Source: Ettlia oleoabundans
Lineage: Eukaryota > Chlorophyta > Chlorophyceae > Chlamydomonadales
Assembly (NCBI GenBank): GCA_019693395.1
Contig: JAAMXP010000378.1
Coordinates: 1 to 17,531, forward strand
DNA: 17,531 bases
Reading direction: 5' to 3'
This document shows, one piece after another, positions 1-10,600 of this stretch (positions are counted from its first letter, which is position 1; each line of letters starts with the position of its first letter). The translations under genes and the position numbers were made by a program. Below the pieces are notes generated by a model. The model worked only from the letters and a program-made list of their open reading frames with translations. It had not been told where the DNA came from and ran no database searches.

Positions 1-25
1 GGGTGGGGTGGGGTGGGGTGGGGGT
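1..25. repeat. (GGGGT)n G-rich simple repeat, possible G-quadruplex
   Basis: The first 25 bases are four or five GGGT/GGGGT units ending in a run of five G. Five G-tracts of at least three, separated by single T, match the general pattern of a compact intramolecular G-quadruplex on the + strand. The repeat touches the window edge, so its full length is unknown. A related C4A-type tract lies at 9414-9509. Confidence 0.85.
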
Positions 26-64
26 ACACAGTAGTAGTGGAGCAGGTGTTTGCCAAGCAGGGCA

Positions 65-277
65 AAGAAGAAGAAGAAGAAGATGTGACACACTTGGGTG
101 ACTTGAGGGGGAGATATGTCGACCGCGCAGCTTTGCAGCCGCCGCCGCCCCTCCCCACCCGTGGCTATGTTAACTCATCCCGGGTCGGGCTGGGGCTGGC
201 CGCTTTGGTCGTAAAGCTTCCGTCTGGTGTTTCTAAATTTTTCATTATACTTTAGTGTAGTAAGTGCTATTCGTTTG
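65..277. repeat. Direct repeat copy 1, ~215 bp
   Basis: Starts at the GAAGAAGAAGAAG tract and ends at GCTATTCGTTTG. It matches 1543-1759 with scattered substitutions and short indels (for example one versus two extra GGGGCT units). It lies directly 3' (minus-strand sense) of the retroelement-like frame that stops at 376. Confidence 0.85.
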
Positions 278-375
278 ACCGCCGCAACAGCTTGGCTACT
301 GCTGACGCCGCACTCACACATTACTTTCACAGCTGTCGTAGTAACAAGGCCGGAATGTGTGACCAGTACTACATA

Positions 376-1230
376 TTACTTGACTGTCCAGCCTGTGGCC
401 GACATGTAGTGCATCCAATGGCGGTGTTGGTGTAGTTTCTGTTCCATCGTGGCAGATAAACGGGTGTCTGCAGTATGCCCCACCTCGATGCAAACTACTA
501 TGCGTTCATCAGGGGTAAGCGGGCTAAGGTGCAATGTGACGAGACGATTAGGTTCCATGTTCGGTAGGAATATAATGTCCGGGGTTGTATGGTGGGGTAG
601 TCTAGGGAGGCACTCAGGCAGATTCCTTGCTGTGCGGTCCCCCAACTCACTATCATGGTAAATCAGCCTGTCCCCTTTGTAAATCAGCTGGAGAATTAAC
701 TCCCTTCTCGCGCGGTTTGGCGCATCAGAATCCCCCTGCGCGGAAGTTTTGGATTTGGGGGAGAACGCCGTCAGTAAGGCCTTCCTCCAGCTGGCAAGCG
801 TCATGTCGTGACTGCAGCATGTCGGAGGACCGAGCTGCCCGGTGGGGCCGCGCAACAGCAGACGCATAAGGCAGGCAGAGGAGCAGGTGGAACGCGGCCC
901 ATCGCGGCAGGCAGCACGAGGTAGCCGCCGCAGCGGGGGCGGCGGCCGCCGTCCCGGACCTCGATGTGTTGGCTGCATGTCAGGTAGCTGACCGACCTGA
1001 AAAGTGGGCGGTGGTTTGTCGCAAATTTTGTTGGCCGGCCCACGAGGCATGCGTAGTGCGAATAGGAGAGTTAGGGTGGCAGCAAAGTTATCACCGCCCT
1101 GCGCACTCCCACAGGGAGCCCCTGGGGATTTGCCAGCGGCAGCTTCCCCTGGCATGCAGCAGGGCAAAGTTTTTTCATAAGGAGGGGGTGAGAAATGTGT
1201 GCGGCAAACACCATAGAGCAAGCAGGGCAA
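376..1230 (-). pseudogene. Retroelement ORF fragment with PD-(D/E)XK-like tail
   Basis: This is a 284-codon open frame whose 5' end is arbitrary. It is only the tail of a larger protein, if real. The last ~100 residues look coding: a TTPDIIFLP motif, then ERIVVCIEVGHTAD, then EQKLHQH and a GWTVK terminus. That spacing of PD, an acidic hydrophobic strand and a later K resembles the restriction-endonuclease-like tails of some non-LTR retrotransposon proteins. No reverse transcriptase motifs (such as YADD) are visible upstream in any frame, so the element is truncated. The N-terminal half (Pro, Arg and Cys rich) may not be translated. The assignment is an inference from motif shape. Confidence 0.35.
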
Positions 1231-1542
1231 CTTGCCAGGGTACGCCGGCTGCAGCGGCAGCGGTTATCAAAGCGGGGCCCTAGCCCGAACAGGTCTTTGC
1301 CTGGGACCGATGGGACGACAGACACTGAAATGGTTGTTTAGTCACCTACCCCGGAATGAATCGCTGGTTGTGTGTGCCACCGTCGGGAACGCAGAAGTTG
1401 TCACAATAATCGCGCTGTCGCCCGGGGTGGCCTGCCCTGCCCCCGGGATAACAGGGTCTGTGTTCACCGGAGAACGGTTGTGGCAAGAGTGTGATTTGTT
1501 GGAATATAGTGCGTAAAGCTTTGTCGGCGAGGAATTGCGAGC

Positions 1543-1759
1543 AAGAAGAAGAAGAAGATGTGACACTCTTGGGTGACTTGAGGGGGAGATGTGGCGACCG
1601 CGCAGCTGTCCAGCCGCCGCCGCGCCCTCCCCACCCGTGGCTATATTAACTCATCCCTGGTCGGGCTGGGGCTGGGGCTGGCCGCTTTGGTCGTGAAGCT
1701 TCCGTCTGGTGTCTCTGAATTTTACATTATACTCTAGTGTAGTCAGTGCTATTCGTTTG
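1543..1759. repeat. Direct repeat copy 2, ~215 bp
   Basis: Second copy of the 65-277 sequence in the same orientation, also bounded on the left by an AAGAAGAAGAAG tract. After ATTCGTTTG the flanking sequence differs completely from that after copy 1, as expected for a 5'-truncated retroelement copy. Confidence 0.85.
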
Positions 1760-2034
1760 CAACCTAGACGTTGAGACTGTTGTGGTGCCTCGCAGTTTCC
1801 AGTGTAGTGAGAGGCAACCGGCTTGTGCTTGTGCGGTAGTAAGTAGCGCTTGTGCTGGATGAAGCCATTTACAAGGCGCATGATCAGTTGCAGGTTTGAG
1901 TAGGTGCAGTGGAGGTTCCATTAAATGCCCCATAATGAACATGTGTGCTCGGTTAGTGTTGGTGTGCTTCATCAAGAAGTTGTGGGTTGGTGTGCGTCAG
2001 AACAGAAAAAACATGTGCTCTCTTCATAGTTTTC

Positions 2035-2340
2035 CTTTTTGAGCGCCAGACTTCTGTACACATTTTGCTTTGCCCCACCCCCCTCCCCCACACCCGTAGC
2101 CACCATTTGTGCATGCTGTCTCCCTCTGTCGTATTTGAAAGGATGCACATGGGTGCGTTTGCTGGCATCTTGAGCGCAAGATTTCTGTACACATTTTGCT
2201 TTGCCCCACCCCCCTCCCCCACACCCCTAGCCACAATTTGTGCATGCTGTCTCCCTCTTCGTATTTCAAAGGATGCACATGGGAGTGTTTGCTGGCGTCT
2301 TGAGACCAGATTTCTGTACACATTTTCTTTGCCCCACCTA
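2035..2340. repeat. ~130-bp tandem repeat, about 2.4 copies
   Basis: The landmark TCTGTACACATTTTGCTTTG recurs at about 2053, 2184 and 2313 (periods 131 and 129 bp). It is followed by a C-rich block, GCATGCTGTCTCCCTC and AAGGATGCACATGGG. Copies one and two are almost identical. Copy three is cut off after the shortened C-rich block. Apparent open frames across this block on both strands are periodic and are artefacts of the repeat. Confidence 0.85.
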
Positions 2341-3830
2341 CATGTGCAACGCAACCCTCCAATCCGTGGGCACCGGTGCAGATGTGTGGACGATGCGTGT
2401 GTGGACGTCCTACTCAGCCTTACTATAGACAAGTAACCACACGCAGTACGCAAACCTGTGGAGCGCACGCTCCCTCGGAAACCGCAACCGCGTTCTTCGT
2501 ATGCGCGCTCGGCCGTCGATCCAACAGGCAAACACTGTCCGTTGCAACGCAAAGTGGCCAACAGTAGTCACCGGCGACCGTTGTTCACGGGCCCGCTATC
2601 TACCCACACCAGCCACCGGGACTAAGAACCTTCCAAATCCAAATCAACCAGCCTAGATCGCCGTCAAGGGTCAATCTGGTACAGGAATGATGCTCTCGAC
2701 GAGATGGATTCACTTATGGAGTGAACCGCGGGGACTCCCGGAATGCCACGCACGACTGACGTCACTCGCGGGCCTTATTTGTGCTTATTTTGCTTATTCG
2801 TGCTGTGCAAGAAATGCTGGCGCAAAGTCCAGTATGGGTGGAATGCATTGGCCGCTCCTACATTCGTAGGGCAGGCCAAAAACGCTTGAGCTCATATCAC
2901 CAGCTGCTGCCATCGTCGCCGCCTTCAGCAGGCTGTGTCTGATGCGTGGTTTTCCCGACTGAAGGTGGATGGGGATGCGCCCCGCCGGACTACGGCGAGA
3001 TAGTCCGCCGTGGCAGCGCGCAATTGCGTGCAAATAACGGCCGGGACTTTGGGTATTTTTGTTTGGCGTCTCTGCAGCAATTGCATGCCTGTGAGCGCTT
3101 CCTATAGGACACCATACGTGTCTAGTTTGCGCAAAACGGGTTCCTTTGATAAAAGCCACCGATGGGGCCCTGATCGCTAGACATTACCTCCGAAGGAAGT
3201 CAACAAGACGCCCAGGGCGCATGAGATGCGCAAACTAGGGGTCCAGTAATGCCACCTCAGCGCGCGCAAACGTGAAACCGAGCGCTGTGGAGCCCAGACA
3301 AAAATTCCCCAGTTCCGGGCCCTTCCTGAGCCTTGCACAGACTCCAAAAGCCCCTCCCCGCCCGCCTAGCCGGCCTTTACAGCTTCACAGGCTCGTGCCG
3401 TAGCTCAGGGAACAGCCGGGTGCCTTGCCCTGTGGGCTGCTTGGTTGAATTGAGAGCGTGTACCAGCTCTGTACGGCGGTTGGTCCGCGGCAGCCGGAAT
3501 GGCGGAGATTGAGTACATGTCCGAGGGCTCAGCAGGGCCCTTGGCTCCATTAGCCTCCCTAACACCTCCAGGCATGCCAAACAACTGACAGATGTTGCAA
3601 ATGAGGCTAATCTTAACAAAAAAACAGTTGACTATCATTTCGCATGTGCCCAACATTTTTATCTCGGTGAAATCTGGGAGCGCCCGGCCCGGCCGGTACC
3701 GCGTGTACCGCGTCGCAATACTTCCACTGCATGGCATATTACCGTTGGCTTATCGAGGAATCATCTCGCTTGAGCTGTACACCACTATCTCGCGAGTGAA
3801 ATTTCGTGTGCATCTATGAATAACCCCGTC
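2341..3830. other. Intergenic stretch, no gene recognised
   Basis: No open frame here shows a recognisable motif, consistent splice phases or a coding-like composition. The longest frames (about 110-120 codons on the minus strand at 2794-3159 and 3405-3737) look random. A short perfect stem-loop sits at 2986-3007. The region just upstream of 3831 should contain the promoter and 5' leader of the acyltransferase gene, but no convincing TATA box is seen. Confidence 0.5.
2986..3007. repeat. Small perfect stem-loop
   Basis: CGGACTA and TAGTCCG are perfect inverted 7-mers around an 8-base spacer. It is not followed by a T-run, and no function is apparent. Confidence 0.4.
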
Positions 3831-6800
3831 ATGCCAAGGCTTGAGTTGCTATTCCACCTCTTCGTAAGCTACCGCTAGTTTGTCCTTGTCCATTTCTTTA
3901 ATGTCCGCTGAAGCTCTTTGGTCCTCTGTTGATGCAGGTGGTGGGCTGGGCGGTCTTCAGTTTGGCATACAAAGGGTACGAGTTCTGCAGTCAGTTTGAG
4001 AAGGGACAGGAGTGGGATGGTTATGCACCGGGGCTGGAATATGGCCTCTGGGGCAGGCAAGTGGTGAGTTAAAAAGGATTTTGAGAGCGATGCAGTTGTT
4101 GTACACAACCGGTCATCATGGGTTGGTGCGATTTGCAATGTTCATGTCAGAATGTTGACTTGCAATGCACTTGGCTGTGGAAAGGTTATGGGCAAGGTCG
4201 TATATCTGCCTTAATCCAAGTTGCTTATGTAGGATCTGTCCGACACACAATGGCGCCATTTTCGGGCAGGACTGCCGATTTTGGGCGTTGTGCTTGCCTT
4301 CGTGGCAGTTGTGTCGCGCTTGCTGCGATACTGTGGCATGACACACAACGGAATTGCACTGTTTTACGTACTGATTGCGCTGCCTTTCTTGGGTGCGTGG
4401 GTCTTCTGTTTGGTACTTACGACAAAAGTGGATTGAACTTGTGCTTCTCAGGGTTTTGACCCATGGCACATGGTAATGTCAACCATGTACATCTACTGCA
4501 AATCGTGGAATAATATATGTACGGGTGTGCTGAGGGACCATGCTGCCGGATGCGCAGTTTATTTACATGGAGCTTGTGCCCTTTTTGTTGTAACATTGGC
4601 GCTAGTCAACTTTGGGGTGGCACAAGCAGTGGCAGGCCATCGGTTCGGGTACGCTACAGCAGTTATAATGGGGGTGTATGGTCAATCATTTATGTGGTTC
4701 TACACAATCAGTCCCTAACTGGCCAGGATAACAAGTGCTGCTTTTCTCCTACCTAGCGTAACAGGCGTAGAGAGTGTGTCAATGTGGGCGCGCCTGTTTT
4801 CTATCCACCCATGGCTGCAGATTTGCATTAGTATGGGCTTGTAACCTAGGGTTCCTTCTGGCAACTCGCTTCGGGGACAGTTTTCGCTTCGCACTCCTTA
4901 GCACTTCGCTTGCTTCACTCGACAATTACAGGTATGCATCTCAACTGCTTTGTTATACAGTCAGGGGCTGGGGTCCTGGGCCCAGCCATTGTACACACTT
5001 CCGTGGCATGTATAATGCAAACACCTGATGCAGGCTGCGTCTAGTCTGCAGGCAGCACAGGCATGATCATGTGTTGCCCAAGCCTCCTTCTGGCGCTGGT
5101 AAGCTGCCCAACTCACCAGTAGCTGTTGATGGTCTTGCAGGGGTGTTATGCGCTGGGAGATCTGCTTCAACCTTTCCATGCTCCGCATGCTCAGCTTTGC
5201 TTTGGATCTCCATTGGCGTCAGCAACAGATCATGATGCAAGAGAGGAGTATACATGGCGAAACAGATTCCAGTCGCGGCATTGATCAGCAGCAGGATCAG
5301 CAGTTAGAAGAGAGCTTTATGAACAGCACTGGCAATTCAGCCATCCTTGCGCGTTCAAGACAACAGACAGTTCTGCCCGATGCAGATTATGGCATGCTCA
5401 TGTACATGGCTCATGTGCTGTATCCACCCTTGTATCTGGCTGGCCCCATCATCACCTACCAGGACTTTGTTTGGCAGCTCCGCAGGAGACCAGAACTCAC
5501 AGTGCGTATGGTAAGCTAAGCTTTTCGCCATGAGTGTACCTATTGAATTCACAGTGTCGTGTCAATGAATGGCCGGGTCGTGTCACGGAGTGTAAGCAAT
5601 CCTCCTCATGTTACAAATCCCAGTTTGGAATGTATCAGCTGATTGGCTCGTAAACCAGGCATGCTGCAGGTGTCCGCATACGCTGCTCGTTTTGGGGCCG
5701 ACTGGCTGTGCTTGGAGCTGCTGACGCACTTCCTGTATTTCAACAGCATTGCGAAGCATCGCGTTGGCCTGCGCTTACTGTCACATGGGTTGCGGTACAG
5801 TGCTGTGGAGCTGGGTGAGTTGTCGCCACATAGTGCGCCCATGTCAACGTGCACCTTTGTGCTTGTGCACTGCGGGTGGCTAATATAGTGGAATGTGTAA
5901 GGACGTTTTCTTCCTCGGGAATGTATCGTGGAATTGGTTCTTTTGTCCCTTTCTGCCATTGTTGCTGCCATTCTGCCTTCGATGCTGCTGCTCGGTCTGC
6001 CCATCATGTTGGCCCAAGCTTGCTGTGGTCAGCCATTAGCATGTGTTGTATCGGCACACCGGATATACACACGGGTTTTATGTGTCAGTGTCGGTGGCAG
6101 AATCATTTGCTGAGGTTGTTTTCCGTATATGCAGCCATGACCGTTTTTTGGGTGCTTTGTTTTATGTGGCTTAAGTTTACGACCATCTGGAGATTCTTCA
6201 GGTTCGTCTCAGGCTGCTATAGAGCGGGAACATGCTCTTCGGCACTTTTCTGTTTTGCAATGTGCTACGTTCTGACTGTACACTGCTACTTCAACATGCA
6301 CGCTCTCTGGTACTGCAGACTTGCCGCTCTGTTGGATGGCATTGACCCACCAGAGAACATGCGCCGATGCTTTGCCAATAACTATGACATTCAGGTGAGC
6401 AGCTAGTTGCTCTGGCTTGCGGAAATGTTGGCATGGCAACATACAGCCGCAGAGTTGCATCAGGCATCTTAGCTATAGGCACTGGAAGCGACTGAGCTTT
6501 GCCCTAGGGAACTGGAATACGTAGACAGCATGCCTTCAACCCCAAGGGCGTAGTATAGTGGGCCTGCTGAGCCGTTTCTGTCGTTGAGCCGTTTCTCGCC
6601 GTATCCCCCTCTGAAAGGGAGAAAGAGGCGATGGGTTGGTTAACAGAGAGGGAAGGGATTGGCGAAACGCGGTTGTTTTGAGCATTTATTTGCAGGTACA
6701 GTCTTGGTAATCAGGCTTGGTCAACGGGTCGATCCTCTTACCCGCTCTGCAATAATGCAGGGATTTTGGCAAAACTGGCATTCAAGTTATCACCAGTGGC

Positions 6801-7532
6801 TTGTTCGTTATCTGTACGTGCCGCTGGGTGGCAGGCGTTGGCAATTCCTATCTATTTGGCCTGTGTTTTTGTTTGTAGCAGTTTGGCACGATGTTCAGGC
6901 AAGTGTTTGCATGATCCAATCATGGCAACCCAAGAGCAGCTTCTGCAGCACTCCTAGTATATGCATATTATCTGCCACGTAAAATGTGGGTAGGAAACAC
7001 CCTTTCTCACACCACTACAACACTTGTTCTATTTTGCAGTGGAGGATGATAAGCTGGGCATGGATTGTCTGCGTTGCATTCCTCCCAGAGTTGGCAGCAA
7101 AAAAAATTTTACATACCTTCAAAATGCACAGCATACGTCACACACACAGTAAATTTTGCGTCAGTCTGTTGTTTCAAAGGTGCATGCAGTTCCTGCATGC
7201 GTATAACTCGTGTTAAACCCTGCTTCTTGCAGTGTACCGTTACATTGCCGCAATTGGTGGAACTATGAACATTGGTGCTTTGATGGCTGCGAACCTTACT
7301 GGATTCGTTTTAGGAACTGATGGTTTCAGGGGTATGGGGGTCACGAGGCTACTATGTGACAGTAGCGTCAGGCTGCTCCATGTACCAAGGCATTAATCAT
7401 GCCTCCACCTGTTTCCACCCGTTGTGTGAAGCAGGCATACTTCCTGTCCTACTTGCAAGTCGCAAGTTTTTGGCGATACTATTTATGATCTTCTTTTCAG
7501 CAGTCAACCTGATATTTTGCATGCGGGAGTAA
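3831..7532 (+). CDS. GUP1: Gup1/HHAT-type membrane-bound O-acyltransferase (MBOAT)
   Basis: This encodes a multi-pass ER acyltransferase. Relatives are yeast Gup1 (acyl remodelling of GPI anchors) and animal HHAT (N-palmitoylation of Hedgehog). The substrate here is unknown. My model has 13 exons and 540 codons: 3831-3863, 3938-4063, 4233-4392, 4558-4648, 4821-4931, 5141-5510, 5670-5814, 6135-6201, 6319-6394, 6761-6898, 7040-7148, 7233-7331, 7435-7532. All phases agree. Family motifs in order are MPRLELLFHLF at the start (like HHAT), GRQVDLSDTQWRHFR (~51-65), RWEICFNLSMLRM (178-190), YPPLYLAGPIITYQDF (268-283), DGIDPPENM (374-382), WLVRYLYVPLGG (406-417) and VAVWHD (432-437). His436 is the invariant MBOAT catalytic histidine. 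Residues 200-250 form a Gln-rich hydrophilic loop. Codon 3831 was chosen by alignment to HHAT, but an in-frame ATG at 3816 is possible. The exon 4/5 junction and exons 12-13 are the least certain. Intron 11 is GC-AG. Confidence 0.92.
6899..7039 (+). other. Non-canonical GC-AG intron in the MBOAT gene
   Basis: Exon 10 ends in GTTCAG and the intron begins GCAAGT. It closes at TTTTGCAG before TGGAGGATG. Using the GC donor joins VWHDVQ directly to WRMISWAW in phase 0, matching the Gup1 pattern WHD followed by a W-rich membrane segment. The nearby GT (6905) would give a different phase and a poor donor. AG|GCAAGT is the usual consensus of GC-AG introns. Confidence 0.75.
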
Positions 7533-7693
7533 TGATGAGAACGAAGTACAAGCTGTCGCTGCCTTACCACCTATTTTCACGGGCGACTCACGCGGCACTC
7601 GCTACCATACCACATATCGGCCGCCTTGGTGCAGGCCTGCGTGTTTGAACTCCTTTATCAGATTTCGTCTTCGTTACAGTAAACAGCAGCTGC
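7533..7693. other. Short convergent intergenic spacer
   Basis: These 161 bp separate the stop codons of the + strand acyltransferase and the - strand dihydrodipicolinate synthase. Both 3' untranslated regions and polyadenylation sites must lie here or overlap into the opposite gene. On the minus strand a TGTAA element (7674-7678), the usual chlorophyte polyadenylation signal, lies about 16 bases after the lysine gene stop. No TGTAA is seen on the + strand inside the spacer. Confidence 0.6.
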
Positions 7694-10600
7694 TTAGTAG
7701 CTGGAACTGTGGATCAATATAAACTCGTCATCCTCCATAACACGCACCTCCTGCATTCACACCGCACAAGGTTCAAGTCTTTTGCATTGCTGTGACTTCT
7801 GTAGACAACGACCACATCATTGTTGATCAACTGTGGCACAGGCAACTTAGGTGTTCGATGGCAGCAGACGAGCATACCAAGACCGAGCAAAATGACTCAA
7901 CCACACCTTGCAGCCTGGGATATGCTCCTGCACTTTATGCAACAGCTCAGCACCGTGCTCCCGCTGCTCCCGCGATAATGGTACATATGGCAAACGGAAG
8001 ATGGGTTTCACTAGTCCGCACATGGCCAATGCAGTATTGCTGCACTAACGACATAGGGCAACATCACAACACCTCAGTCCCAATGCAGGCGATAACCGTG
8101 AACATGATGGGGCATATGAGGTGTAAACGTCGTTTGTACATATCCTCAGGATCAAAAAGTTGCTAGGCAACCAACGCTGTGAAGCTAAATACTCTTTTCT
8201 GCCCCCTTTTTACTAAGCCTGTCCTGTTCCCATCCGCATGCACGAAATCTACCAAAATATCAGCCGCAAATGTGAAAATGGCACAGCATTACCGCACACT
8301 CACATTGGTATAGGATTGGGCTCGCAGAAAAGCCAGGTGACCAAATCTTCCAGACTAGATGCCAAATCATCATCTCGCTGTTAGAATAGCAGCAAGAAAT
8401 GCAAGTAGGTGAGGGCAGGCAGCCAAGGATCAAGGATACCCAGGAAGCCAGCACCGCACCAATCATACAGCAACATCATATGATAAATATACGCATGTTA
8501 ACTCGCAATCCTGCAGACACAAGCTTTACCTGCTGCATAAGCTTGGCAAACAGCCCAGGGATAATATTGCTTGTTACGCTCACAACGCCCTGTTGACAAG
8601 GCCAACAAAAAGCAGTGCAAGTTGCAGATTGTTTTTGAGTTGTTTCGGCACAAATTGTTGCAGCTTCTACGATCCCCTGGCACTGTTGCCTCGCATTTCT
8701 ACCTGGGCACAGTACTGGTGGCGCCCAACATGGGCCTCATCATCGTTGCCACTCCAGCAGGCAACGCCCTTCAGATAATATTGCTCAATACGAGAGTTGC
8801 CTGCAGCAGTAAGATCAACAAGTGCGTGCACCATTTGAAATGCGAATGTTGAGCGAGGTGCAGACTTTCTTGTCTGTATCCCGTCTTTGCTGTTAGAGTC
8901 AAGTGACCCATCTGATATCGGCAGTTCATGACACACCAGTGCATTCCTTGACGCCTAAAAAGTTCTCGTGCGATGCAATCGACATAATGACACTGTCTGC
9001 TATGTCTTGCCCTGCAATGCCAAACACACTTATAATCACAGCATACTACTCCTTATTTGCAAAGACATGCAAACATGACCACCAGGAAATACAAATGCTA
9101 TGGTGCACAACTTAGTCTCTTTGGCAGCCACAGGCAAACCTGTCCTGCCGGGTACATTGTAGATGATTGCAGGTCCTTCCGCAAGCACGGCACTGCAATG
9201 GCCAACAGCCGGCTCTACATCAGGTGGGTGTGTGGCTAGCGCTGGACTGTGAAGCGCCTATGTATGTTACGAGGCATACAGTCAACAGGCTCCTAGACAA
9301 AGACAGCAAGCCAATGTAGAGGATGTCAATTGCAGACATCAAACAGTGCAGGTACCCAACGTTGAACAATGTCTCAAGCCGCGCTGGCCAGGAGAGGAAA
9401 AGAAAGACACTAGACCCCCCCACCACCACGCACCCCCCCCCCCACCCCACCCCACCCCATACACACACCACCCACCCGCCCGCCACACACACACACACGC
9501 ACACACAGACTGCATTGTGGTTCACTTGAAGTGCTTTATCAGCCCTGCCATGGATGTCTTGCCATAGTAAGGGTTGATCTGAAGAGCCGCATCCATGCCC
9601 ACCGCAAATCCCTGCAAATACGCAGACGGCACAGCCAGGTGCGCGAGGAGCGCGCCCCTTGCTAAATGGACTGGCAAGCCGCATCAAAGCTACAACTGTG
9701 GTCAACAAACCCAAAGCGACAGTACAATCAAGAAGAGGCCCAGCCGCTGCACTGGAGCTCATAGAAAAGGGCAAGTTAAAACCTGCGTTACGAACCACAA
9801 CAATTGGCAACATGGTGCATTACATTGAATTCCTGGGCTGAGACCTGCCTCACCTGCTCGGTCGCATGAAGAGCCTCCCGAGTGCTATTGCTGCCTGTAT
9901 TGCCAATTACTTTGATCTGCCGCCCAAACTGGTTCACTGCATGCATGCAGATGGGTCCTGATGAGGCATTCGGGATGGCAGTTCCAAGGCTTGCATGCGG
10001 GTCCATGGTGCATATCCATGAACGGCCCAAAGGGTACTGAAATGTTGGGTGACCGCTGTAAGCAGCTATCAAATATTTAGCATCCCTTTAGCCCCTGCCC
10101 AAACACGGGGCTGCACACCTGTGTGGGCAATCAGCATTATGTGCTCGTCCCACGACATTAACTGGCCCTCGCCAGTTGTGCCACCCACAATCAAACCCTC
10201 CGCACCGTTCTGCACAAGTATGTGCGCACGACGAACGCATACAGGACAGGCCAGCGACTTCCGTCTACTGTGATGCAGACGATGTGGGTGTAACAGCTAT
10301 GGGTGCAAGAGCTGATGACTAGCGCTGATGACTAGCGCTGATGACAAGCGCTGATGACGAGTTTAGACTTTGCCATACCTGAATTTGATTTTCAACCATT
10401 GCATCATATGCTTCCAAATCAAACTTGCCATTTGACAGGTATGGCGTCTTGATGGCTGTGCAAGGGAAGGGCAGCACAGTTGACAGTTGCTCTGGCCCGC
10501 ACCACCAGCATACATCCGTCCGTACCTGTGATAAGCCGCAACTTCTTCAAGGCAGGTGTGCCTGTTGCACTGGAAGCCGCTTCACCGTGCATTGGAGCCG

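Larger units (their letters stand above)
65..1759 (-). mobile_element. Degenerate retroelement region with duplicated 3' ends
   Basis: Two near-identical stretches of about 215 bp (65-277 and 1543-1759) lie in the same orientation. Each starts at a GAAGAAGAAG microsatellite, and similarity stops at an arbitrary point (after ATTCGTTTG). Between them, on the minus strand, is an open frame whose C-terminal part resembles the end of retroelement polyproteins. Read on the minus strand, each copy is a 3' untranslated region ending in a (CTT)n tail. This fits a non-LTR element plus a second, strongly 5'-truncated copy. Long terminal repeats of an LTR or Penelope-like element are an alternative. The outer 5' boundary between about 1230 and 1542 is not visible. 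Confidence 0.5.

Noticed and set aside
1953..2561. 202-codon minus-strand frame and 149-codon + frame over the tandem repeat
   Set aside because: Both show periodic peptide repeats caused by the 130-bp tandem DNA repeat, with no sign of selection.
3592..3819. 75-codon + frame considered as the first exon of the acyltransferase gene
   Set aside because: It could splice in phase at 3795, but its sequence is not like the family N-terminus. The short exon at 3831-3863 has a consensus GTAAGC donor and matches the HHAT start.
7765..7790. GGTTCAAGTC as a tRNA T-loop
   Set aside because: No acceptor stem, anticodon arm or D-loop can be fitted around it on either strand.
9220..9813. 197-codon minus-strand open frame
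   Set aside because: It runs through dapA exon 5 in another frame and through the GT/G-rich microsatellite, producing CVCVCV and GGG runs. It is an artefact.
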